Below, in pieces: positions 31,561 to 40,018 of a DNA stretch of 40,734 nt. Origin of the DNA: Chondrus crispus (taxonomy: Eukaryota > Rhodophyta > Florideophyceae > Gigartinales > Gigartinaceae). The stretch spans positions 377,840 to 418,573 of the forward strand of contig NW_005179389.1 of the NCBI RefSeq assembly GCF_000350225.1, given 5' to 3'. Both the position numbers and the translations under genes were made by a program. Within the stretch, counting starts at the first letter, position 1. Every line of letters starts with the position of its first letter. Below the pieces are notes generated by a model, which saw only the letters and a program-made list of their open reading frames with translations, ran no database searches and was not told where the DNA came from.

Positions 31561-32220
31561 GTAAAGGGGGGGTGCATGAATTGTTGGGCAGAAAACATAT
31601 GGATTTAAAAACCAATCTTCCTAAACGCTTTCCCGCCCTTTGCATTACAAACGCACCAAGAATCACATGAAACCGCCCAAAAACCATCACATAGCGCATA
31701 AATTACCTAAGGGCATTAGGCAAGTTCCCAAACAGGCGACCACATCCAAAACCAACTCACCCCACCCGTATACTGTACCCTCTTTTCTTACAATGGTGAC
31801 CCGCCGCACCATTCTGAAACGTGAACAGCGAAAAAGTTTATTACAAATGCAACGGAGGCCGTCAAACGGCTGCGGGCTGCGGCAAAGATGCGGGTGCTGA
31901 ACAAGGGAGCTCAGCACCTGACGTTGGATAGCTTTTCGTGAAAATTTGTTTCAATAAAATTTTAATTTTAATTTTAATGTGCCTTTTACGACGAAAAACA
32001 TGTTGCCGAAGCGCCATCACCGTACTGTATGATCTGTAATCAAACTGAAATCTTATTTCAGTTTGTTTTATTATATTTATTAGTACGTACAGTTCTCATG
32101 CTTCGTGAGCTGCTCTCAGCGAATCAAAAATGAGAAAATGAGGTACAGTAGTTTTTTCGGAGATTGTTTTTTCGTGGTCGCTTTTCTTTTTGTCCAACAA
32201 TTCATGCACCCCCTTTACAG
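31559..32220. mobile_element. TA-flanked element with 30-bp terminal inverted repeats
   Basis: Terminal inverted repeats CTGTAAAGGGGG then TGCATGAATTGTTGG at the left (from 31559) and reversed at the right (ending 32220), differing by two extra G and one or two substitutions. TA lies on both outer sides (31557-31558 and 32221-32222), as for Tc1/mariner-type insertions. No transposase is recognised in the 662 bp, so it is non-autonomous. A third copy of the end sequence (CTGTAAAGGTGCATGAATCG) lies outside, at about 32272. Confidence 0.75.
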
Positions 32221-32313
32221 TACTGTTAGGAATGCTGTAAGCCCAGCGCCCAGGGATGTACACACAACAGTACTGTAAAGGTGCATGAATCGTCGTGGCA
32301 TGACAGTTCGGTA

Positions 32314-32626
32314 ACTATTTTGGCAAATATAAACAATTTTGGCAACGCACTGCTTCCCCTTTTTGCCGCACTTTTCCGAAACCAAGTCACTCAGATGCGC
32401 GCCCGCCGCTTGCTAACCTTGGTAGCTCTGTGACTGATTACAGCCTGCACGCCTTTTCTGTTTTTACCGCCATTCGAAAGCCCATTACTTTCGCTTGTCC
32501 GCCAAAAATCCAGGCTGTGCCGTGCCATTACAATGTAATATGCTTTTCCATATCGATCGATAGCCGCCCATCATCGCCATTCCAGAAAAGTGCGTTGCCA
32601 AAATAGTTTATATTTGCGAAAATAGT
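32314..32626. mobile_element. 313-bp MITE with 38-bp terminal inverted repeats
   Basis: The left end starts ACTATTTTGGCAAATATAAA and the right end is its reverse complement over 38 bases with two mismatches, both ending in GGCAACGCACT. TA flanks both sides (32312-32313 and 32627-32628). There is no coding capacity. A partial relative of the end sequence (TTATTTGAGGTTGCCAAAT) occurs near 32683. Confidence 0.85.
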
Positions 32627-32628
32627 TA

Positions 32629-33392
32629 ACGGACATTATTTGACTGTTAGAATAAAGAGTTTTTTTCGGGCCACGGCCATTATTTGAGGTTGCCAAATTA
32701 GTTTCCATGCGATTCAGACCTGTAAAAGGCGTTCATTTAAGGGACTTCATTCCCTTGAATGAACACATGATGTGATTTCGTTACAGTTGTAAAGCTACAG
32801 TACCAACAGTACCGTTGGTACTGTACATATGCGCGCTTTATGTGTTTATTGAGCTTTAAAAAGTCAAAATCGGTGAAGGACTGGGTAGGGTACGGCCTTT
32901 TCACCAGACATGCCTAGAAAAAAACGGTCACTTGCCACATTTTATCTGTTATGCCTGGCGCCTGGAGCAGGAGAGACACGTCCAAATCTGTGATTCAGAT
33001 TTGGGCATTACAGAACGTTTTGATAGGAACATGAGGCAACTGATTTAGGATATCTGTAATTCTTTTTACAATTCACGCCTACGGATCGCACCGACAGCTT
33101 CCACTGCCGGACCTCTGCCGGCCGCCTGCCTGAAACCCCCCCCCCTGTCCTCGTCCGGCCCGTCTTGCTGGCGTTGGCAGTGCCAACTTGGCACCAACGC
33201 TTCTGAATCCGGGGACGTTCCGCCACCAATCGCGTGCGGGCAATCAGTACTCGGCTGTCCCTGTGTTGGGGTCTCTCGGCGACCTGCGCCGTCTCTGCCG
33301 GGTTGGCGGCACTGAAGGGCTTGAGCAGTCGCGCGTCACTTTGCATGTGGGCGAGCTTTCTAATTTGTCCATCAAAGCTCGCAGACCGGTTT
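32629..33392. other. Stretch between MITE and Gypsy element 2
   Basis: No gene is recognised. A minus-strand frame of 112 codons at 33008-33346 has no known domain. The upstream part of the Gypsy 5' LTR would be expected here but cannot be delimited. Confidence 0.35.
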
Positions 33393-33560
33393 GTTGACAG
33401 CTAAAAAGGGGGGCTGCGCGCGTAGGGGGGAGAGAAAAGCGACATGTTTATTTCAAGAGGGGGGGTCGGTCCGGGTGTTGTTGTGTTCCGTCCCTCTTGA
33501 AATAAACATCTCGCTTTTCTCTCTCCCCTACGCGCGCAGCCCCCCTTTTTAGCTGTCAAC
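33393..33560. repeat. Folded-back LTR end: 68-70-bp inverted repeat at the 5' side of Gypsy element 2
   Basis: The right arm (33491-33560) reads CCCTCTTGAAATAAACATC, CTCTCTCCCCTACGCGCGC and GCTGTCAAC. It resembles the end of the LTR at 39297-39381, including the AATAAA signal. The left arm (33393 to about 33461) is its reverse complement with two or three mismatches. About 27-30 bases separate the arms. The right arm is the normal R-U5 end leading into the coding region; the left arm is an inverted extra copy. Confidence 0.85.
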
Positions 33561-36398
33561 ATGGTACTCTTGTGGAGGGGTGGCAAAGAAGACGGCTCCC
33601 TGTCACAGTTTGACGGGTCGAAGCCGGCCGAAGTTCACAAGTTCTTCTTCGTCTTCGAGAATGTTGCCACCTCTGGCAAGTCGGACGAAGAAAGGGCATC
33701 TGAACTCCTTCGCTACCTGGAGCGAGATGCATTCGACTTCTTTTATCAAGTCTTTGTCAAGAACGGAGATATCAGTGCAGATGGCTCCGACTGCCACAAG
33801 GTCAAGAAGGCCTTGGTCGAGCGGTTCGCCCCGGTTGAATCACCTGAAGACGTGATTCGGGATGCGATGGCCGCTCGCCTTTCTTTCGGGGATCTCAGTG
33901 GGTCCCTTCGGAACTCAGACCGTCTCTACGAGAAGGCGGGATTCAACGACGAAGCGAAGTTCGGACTGCTTCGCAACGCCGTGATGGAACATCTCGAGTT
34001 GGCCCAGTTTGCCATCTATCGAGGTGCAAAGACCTACAAGGCCCTATTCGATGCAATCATGGACTTCTGGTCTGGTCGCTGCGCCTTTCAGGCTGCGGCG
34101 AACTCCTTGAGCAATTCGCGCTACCAGGGGTCAGAGAGCTCGCAAGTTATGTATGAGCCGAGAGGGCAAGGTGGGTCAAAAAGGGTCATGATGCGTTCAA
34201 AAGCTTCCTTGTCTCCACTCGAGACGAAGGTTGACGCTTTAGCTGATCGACTAGCCGATATTTCCCTTATTATCAAGAAGAATCAGTCGAGGGATGACGC
34301 AACAGCATTCCGCCCCGCCCACGATCGTACTTGTTCTTATTGCAAACGACCGTGTCATGGCGCTAATAGATGCGATGCAAATCCGCATAGGGACACGAAA
34401 TGCCCTCGCTGCGGAAAATTTGGTCATTCAGAAACAAGCTGTTGGGCTAGAATTGGTCCACAGAGGGGAGGTAGCAGTGCCTACCCTCCTAAGAAGACCC
34501 AGACGGATATTGCCGTGTCGGGTACACAGACGGGCTCCGCAGGAAACCAGGTGAGTGTTGTGACGCACGACGACCTCCCTGCTGATGAGAAGTTAGTGGC
34601 ATCAGTCAAGAGAAACGCCGATGGAGAGCCGGTGGCCAAGACGCGAAAAGATGGTGGCGGCGAGCCAATCCCGTCCCTTCTCAACCCGCGTAAGTACTGG
34701 ACTCCGAACCACATGAGGAAACCTCCTAAGCCCGGCCGTCGAACAAGAAAGAAGAGGACAAGTAAGAAGAACGCCGTCCAAGAACACTCGGGGAAGTACG
34801 ATGTGGTTTCTTCCCTCGCGAACGCCCCCTCTGGTTTGACATTCGGTCAACTGATTCGAGGAGATGGCGACGAGGCTAAGAAAGAGATCCGTCGTTTGTT
34901 CAACAGTCGCCCTAGACGCCCCGTAGCTGCTTCGATTGGTACTTTGCCGAAACGTCTGAAAGTAGTTTCTGTACAAGTCTATGGGACACAAATGAGAGCG
35001 TTGTTAGACTCAGGAGCTATCCCTAACGTTATGAATGCGTCTGTGGCATCGAAGCTCTCTCTGTCTCCAAAGCCGACCTCGACGAAGATTACGGTCGCCA
35101 ATGGACAAAAGACAACCTGCTTAGCTTCCATCGAGGAAGTTCCTGTCACGTTCAATGGCGCTGTTACTTCACTCAACTTCTTGGTCGTTGAAGGATCCCC
35201 AGTTGATATCTTAATCGGGTATCCAACTCTCGAAGAACTTCAAGCCTGCATCGATCTAGGTCACCAGTCTGTTAGAATGTTGATCGGAAACAAAACCGTG
35301 AAAATGAGTCTGGAGTTTGATCAAGTACGTCCTATCGTCGCGGATTCGGAGACTGATAGTGAGGACTTCACTTCTGATGTCGAGTCGTTCGCCTCAGAAA
35401 ACTCGTCGGAAGAAGAGACTTATGTTGTCGCCATCCTCGGCGATGAACCTTTCGAGCTAGACTTAACTCTGGACGGAGCGACCGGAGAAGATGAGGAAGT
35501 AGAATCACCTGATTCGAATGTCATCAACAAGGCCGTGAAAATGCTTCGGGAGAAACTTGTGCATCTTGACAATGAAGCTCAAGCAGTCATCGAGACCGCC
35601 CTGATGGGTAAGAGTATCGTTGCTGCATCCCTTGACGATCTTCGGCCTGCTGAAGTCCCAATCAAGCACCGTTTCGAGTTACATGATACTAATCCGATCT
35701 ATCACTCGGCGAGGAGAATGGCTCCCTTGCATAACGAAATCGTTCGGAAAGAGCTGGACAAAATGCTGGAAGCAGGAATCATCACGCCTTCCAGCTCCGC
35801 ATGGTCCTTTCCGGTCGTCATCGTATCCAAAAAAGATGGGAATCCACGCTTCTGTGTTGATTACCGTTCTCTGAACCAGAAGATGAAAGCAGACAGATGG
35901 CCTTTGCCGAAAATAGAAGAGATATTTGATGACTTGGAAGGAAGTGCGTACTTCCCTTCTCTGGATTTGTTCAGTGGTTACTGGCAAATTCGGATGGCAC
36001 AACAATGCAAAGAAATGACTACTTTCGTCTGTCGCTACGGGACGTATGTGTTCGAAGTCATGCCCTTTGGATTGATGAATGCACCTTCGACATTTCAGAG
36101 AATGATGGATACAATCTTTCGCGGAGTGCGGTTTGTGCGTGTGTACCTCGATGACGTTGTGGTGTTCTCTAAGACTATAGAAGAACATCTTCGCCACCTG
36201 CAGCATGTATTTGATGTGCTTGACGAGGCTGGTCTTCAGCTTAAGCCGACAAAGTGTAGCTTCGCCCAGGCAAAGATCAAGTTGCTCGGTCATGTTGTCG
36301 ACAAAGGCGGGATTTCCGTTGACCCGAGCAAGGTCGAAGTGATTCGGAATGCACCGATCCCGACCACTACGACTGACTTAGGAGCTTTCTCGGGTTAG
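33561..36398 (+). CDS. Gag-protease-reverse transcriptase of Gypsy element 2
   Basis: A 945-residue frame. The N-terminal Gag region (1-230) is helical (FDGSKPAEVHKFF, LLRYLERDAFDFF). Two zinc knuckles of CX2CX4HX4C lie at about 256-295 (CSYCKRPCHGANRC, CPRCGKFGHSETSC). A basic Lys/Arg stretch follows, then an aspartic protease with L-L-D-S-G-A near 483 and ILIGYPTLEEL. An acidic spacer (about 590-640) leads to reverse transcriptase from about 703 (FCVDYRSLN, LDLFSGYWQI, catalytic YLDD near 862). The frame stops at 36396 inside a motif normally followed by more protein, so the stop results from a frameshift and is not a natural end. The first ATG touches the LTR end, so the ORF start may overlap the primer-binding site. 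Confidence 0.9.
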   Translation: MVLLWRGGKEDGSLSQFDGSKPAEVHKFFFVFENVATSGKSDEERASELLRYLERDAFDFFYQVFVKNGDISADGSDCHKVKKALVERFAPVESPEDVIRDAMAARLSFGDLSGSLRNSDRLYEKAGFNDEAKFGLLRNAVMEHLELAQFAIYRGAKTYKALFDAIMDFWSGRCAFQAAANSLSNSRYQGSESSQVMYEPRGQGGSKRVMMRSKASLSPLETKVDALADRLADISLIIKKNQSRDDATAFRPAHDRTCSYCKRPCHGANRCDANPHRDTKCPRCGKFGHSETSCWARIGPQRGGSSAYPPKKTQTDIAVSGTQTGSAGNQVSVVTHDDLPADEKLVASVKRNADGEPVAKTRKDGGGEPIPSLLNPRKYWTPNHMRKPPKPGRRTRKKRTSKKNAVQEHSGKYDVVSSLANAPSGLTFGQLIRGDGDEAKKEIRRLFNSRPRRPVAASIGTLPKRLKVVSVQVYGTQMRALLDSGAIPNVMNASVASKLSLSPKPTSTKITVANGQKTTCLASIEEVPVTFNGAVTSLNFLVVEGSPVDILIGYPTLEELQACIDLGHQSVRMLIGNKTVKMSLEFDQVRPIVADSETDSEDFTSDVESFASENSSEEETYVVAILGDEPFELDLTLDGATGEDEEVESPDSNVINKAVKMLREKLVHLDNEAQAVIETALMGKSIVAASLDDLRPAEVPIKHRFELHDTNPIYHSARRMAPLHNEIVRKELDKMLEAGIITPSSSAWSFPVVIVSKKDGNPRFCVDYRSLNQKMKADRWPLPKIEEIFDDLEGSAYFPSLDLFSGYWQIRMAQQCKEMTTFVCRYGTYVFEVMPFGLMNAPSTFQRMMDTIFRGVRFVRVYLDDVVVFSKTIEEHLRHLQHVFDVLDEAGLQLKPTKCSFAQAKIKLLGHVVDKGGISVDPSKVEVIRNAPIPTTTTDLGAFSG

Positions 36399-38245
36399 CA
36401 AGCTACTACCGTCGTTTCATCTGCAAGTTTGCGGACATTGCTGCGGTACTCCATGCGGCTACATCCGGAAACGGCGGATTGAAATGGACCGGAGAAATGC
36501 AAGAAGCCTTTGATGAACTACGCATAAAGTTAACTTCTCCGCCAGTCTTGGCTTACCCAGACTTCGAGAAGCCCTTCGTCGTTGAGACGGATGCGTCCTC
36601 GGTCTCAGTCGGGGCTGTGTTGGCTCAAAAGAAGGAAGATGGAAAAATACACCCCATCCAGTACGCAAGCCGTACTATGAATACATCTGAGCGCAAGTAC
36701 TCCGCTTGTGAGCGGGAGGCGCTTGCGGTCATCTTTGCTTTGAAGAAATTTCGTGTTTACGTGCTTTCGTCTACACCTTTCAAGTTGGTTACGGATCACC
36801 AGGCTCTTAGTTACGCCTTTCGCAAGAAAGACATTCACGGTCGTTTGTATCGTTGGCTAGACTTCTTAGCCGAGTACGACATCACCGTGGAATATCGTCG
36901 TGGATCTGCAAATAGTGCAGCCGACTACCTTTCTCGCTTTCAGCCCAAGAACGGCGACAACCCAACTTGCCAGGAAGAGGGAGACCTTTCCCTCGCTATC
37001 ACGACCCCTATCTACTCTCCAGAAGATCTAGAAGAGTCTTGCCAAGATATCATGTCCTATCTGCAAGGCGAAACACCGGTTGGGTTGGATGATTACAGGA
37101 AGTCTCGCATGAAGAATAATGCGAAGAACTTTCTTGTCTGGGAGTCGAAGTTGTTCCGCCGCACCATTCGTGGCCTTCGTGTTGTTGCCCCAATTTCCGA
37201 TCGCGAAAAGATACTGAAGAGTTTCCATGACGACATTGGTCATTGGGACTTGAAGACCACTCGTCAATTTGTCACGGAAAGGTACTGGTGGCCGACCGTT
37301 GGTATGGACGTGGGAGACTACGTGAAGAGTTGTGACGGGTGTCAGAAGGCGCGTCCGATTCCCAAATACAAGACCACTTTGCACCTTCCCATCACAAGCT
37401 TGTTTGATGTTTTCTCTATTGACTTTGCTGGACCCTTCCCTGTCACTTCGTCTGGAAATCGCTTCGTGTTGGTTGCGGTCGAACACCTCACAGGATGGCC
37501 AATTGCTCTATCCACTGCTGATAGTACTGCTCAAGTGGTTCTCGACTTCGTCAAGAGAGAAATCATGTACTCAATCGGCCCTCCGAGAACCATTGTCTCT
37601 GACAATGCTACCTGCTTCACAGCCTCGGCCGTTTCTAGCTTCATGGCTCGACACGGTATCACTTGGCGCACCGTCCTCGCCTACGCTCCCATGTCTAACG
37701 GTAGAGCAGAGAGAATGGTTGGAACTTTGAAGGCTGCCGTCCGTAAGACAGTTCTTGGAACTGGAATGGAGTGGGACAAAGCACTTACCCAGGTCCTGTA
37801 TGGATATCGCCGACGTGCCATGAAGAACGGTGTGTCGCCATTCGAACTGATGTATGGGATCCCGCCTCGGATGGATTCCAGTGCAGAGACAGGTGCAAGC
37901 CTAGTTGTTCCTTCCTTAGACCATCATCGTCGTTTGGAGCTCCTGACTGGATCTGTCCCACGAGCGGTTCGCTCGGGGGCCTCTGTGGAAAAAAGGCTCG
38001 TACCGTCGTCGTCTCACTTCTTCGAAGTAGGAGACAAAGTTCTTGTCGCTCGGGGAACTTCATTCGGTGGCACGAAATGGCCTGCATTCGTATCAAAGTT
38101 CTACGGGCCATGCAGAATCGTAGAAGGACGCCACCCTCGCTACGTGTTAGAGTCGCGTCATGGCCGAATGTCGAGGAAACCTATTCATGCTCGTCGACTC
38201 GTACCTTATCGTGCAAGGAAAAGTGAGCAGGACACCATGGAGTGA
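36399..38245 (+). pseudogene. RNase H-integrase half of Gypsy element 2, separated by a frameshift
   Basis: Continues the polyprotein in another frame right after the stop of the preceding frame, starting at ASYYRRFI. RNase H has VVETDASS, CEREALAV and VTDHQAL. The integrase has an HHCC finger (from IGHWDLKTTRQF to SCDGCQKAR), then a DDE core: SIDFAGPFP, SDNATCF and SNGRAERM. A GPY-like module (KFYGPCRIVEGRHPRYVLES) closes the protein, and no chromodomain follows. The two halves would join if one base were present near 36387-36389, so a single-base deletion is the simplest explanation. No ATG starts this half, and it would not be translated alone. Confidence 0.88.
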
Positions 38246-38326
38246 AGACGCATATGGATTGTAGCAAAATAGTTAATTGCGTTATTGCTGAAGGCTACGT
38301 AAGATGTATAGGCCCCTTTTATGCAT

Positions 38327-39010
38327 TTAGAAATTAGAAACGACAGCTCGAATGAAAACCCATCTGCATGTGACGAAGAAGATACCTGTGGCGGCGTACG
38401 CCATCTGGGCGTCACAAACCAGGGCCGGAATGCTCAGGATAACTCGTTTCATCTCCTGGGAAAAGGTGAACGACAGCATGCCGTCGTAGGCCGAGAACAA
38501 TCCCTTGGAGAAGCCTGCGTAGAAGAAGGTGCCCGTGATGCTTCTTTCGTCTAGAACAACGCCGGAAGCGCTGCGGTTGACGAAGAGGACGAGGCAGCAG
38601 CCGCGCCGGGTGAATGCAGAGTGACGCACAGTTGATTCATGTTTCCATGCCAAATGAGACCGCTTGCAAGGGGCAGACTCGAGGATTAAAACCTCACCTG
38701 AGTCCGCCACACAAACAATCAAGTCAAGTATCTATGGCAAGCAAACGCCGGAATCTGCGTCACGCTATGAACGAACTTCGTGCAGAAGTGAGGAAAAAAA
38801 ATAGTTAGTATGTGCACTCAAGTTGTGTGAACAATCGATTAAGGTTAGAGAAAAATACTTACAGTGAGGCTCCAGGAACACTCGTGGCAACGTGGAGCGA
38901 TTGGGGGATTGGTGTCGATGGTGACACTAAATTGTGTCAATTGGATCGTCAAGGTCGAGCGCCGGTTCCCTGACTCAAGCCGATCACCAGTAGCAAAGGA
39001 GCGGCCAGCG
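38327..39010 (-). CDS. Possible spliced gene or gene fragment, unknown product
   Basis: On the minus strand, exon-like frames at about 38863-39010 and 38327-38731 join in phase across a 131-nt intron with GTAAGT donor (38862 downward) and CATAG acceptor (38732). The joined product reads plausibly across the junction (CHECSWSLT then ILDLIVCVADSGEV). It has scattered cysteines and ends with a hydrophobic stretch (GIFFVTCRWVFI) that could be a membrane segment. I recognise no family. A TATA-like site lies at 39015-39022, but no in-frame ATG follows it before the first exon, so a further 5' exon, or a fragment, must be considered. It lies between Gypsy element 2 and a related LTR, so it may be captured host sequence. 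Confidence 0.4.
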
Positions 39011-39079
39011 GTCAGTATATATGTTGCCCCTGCCCGGGTGTGGGGCTGGGGAGGGGGTCGTGCGGGGGAGATTTGGGGT

Positions 39080-39381
39080 ACTGTACAGGGTACAGTACCC
39101 AGGAGTGGCCCCAGGACCAAAGCCTTCAAAAGATGATTTTATTGGTCTACGTGTACGCCAGGTGTACACGTGGACAATCTCCCTTTGAAGGGCGGCGGTC
39201 CTGCGAAGTGGAAGATGCTGGCGGCCCCTCTATAAGAGAAAGGGGCGCGCCGCGACACCCCGCGACAAGAGGGACAGGCCGGACTGACCCCCGCTCTTGC
39301 AATAAACTTCACGCTTCTGAAAAAAAAACTTTCTCTCTCCCCTACGCGCGCGGCCTTCTTCCCCCCTTTTCGCCGCCAACA
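39080..39381 (+). repeat. LTR related to Gypsy element 2
   Basis: A TATA box (CTATAAGAG) lies near 39229-39238, AATAAA at 39300-39305, and CTCTCTCCCCTACGCGCGC and CCAACA near the end, matching the R-U5 end at 33491-33560 in order. Some similarity continues past the LTR end (CGGTTCTCGCCGCGACGG against TGGTACTCTTGTGGAGGG), as if this were a 5' LTR of a truncated relative. The left border (TG at about 39080) is tentative. It could instead be the diverged 3' LTR of element 2. Confidence 0.55.
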
Positions 39382-39384
39382 CGG

Positions 39385-40018
39385 TTCTCGCCGCGACGGT
39401 GTCCAACAAGTCCACCTGCCCACTCGGCGCATGACTCGACTTGGGGGGACCTTCAGGCGGGGTACGTGCCCTCCGGGGTACGTGCCCTCCGCGAGGGTAC
39501 TGTAAACTTTACTCGTATCGTCCTACGGCTTTCGTTGCGGTACTGTACTGTAATACCGATGGACTGGACAAGCCCCTGGAGTACAGCACCGTATCATACG
39601 CCTCCCTGGAGTCCCTTGCAGCCCTCGTTGCTGGCGTAAAATTCTTGTCAGTGCGTCGCGAGAGCAGCCTTTCTAACCTCACGATGTGCCAACACCGCAG
39701 CAACAATCCGCACAACCGCCGCCCTGTTTTTTCAGCGTAGGAAATCACTCAAAATCACTGTCAAGCGGGCACCTACCGTAAAATAGCTGTGCGCCATTGG
39801 ATGTCCTGCATTTATTCGAATGCGAAGGGTGGAAGCAAACCTTTCTCGCCCTCTCTGCGAGAAGACCAAGAACGAAAAACGACTACCCTTGGGTAACGAC
39901 TGACAACGACAAGAGAGAAAAAAGAGATTCCGAGGGAGAGAGATATTGAAAAGAGTAAGCACCGCTTTGCCACCGCCGCCTATTCAAATCCGAACAACAC
40001 CCCCTATTCGCAAACACC
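39385..40018. other. Intergenic stretch before the NB-ARC-like gene
   Basis: No gene is recognised. A 17-bp tandem duplication (GGGGTACGTGCCCTCC) lies near 39460-39490, and clustered TACTGTA motifs lie at about 39498 and 39541. It probably contains the promoter of the gene at 40019. Confidence 0.4.

Larger units (their letters stand above)
33491..38245 (+). mobile_element. Ty3/Gypsy LTR retrotransposon without chromodomain (element 2)
   Basis: LTR end, then a single Gag-protease-reverse transcriptase frame, then RNase H and integrase in another frame, all on the plus strand. It lacks a chromodomain, has two zinc knuckles, and fuses Gag with Pol in one frame. Its coding DNA also lacks the hairpin density of element 1. 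It therefore belongs to a different Gypsy lineage. A single frameshift separates the two halves. Confidence 0.9.

Noticed and set aside
31500..32626. CRISPR-like or plasmid-type repeats suggested by repeated end sequences
   Set aside because: The repeats are inverted, TA-flanked and few, and the surroundings are eukaryotic. Transposon ends explain them.
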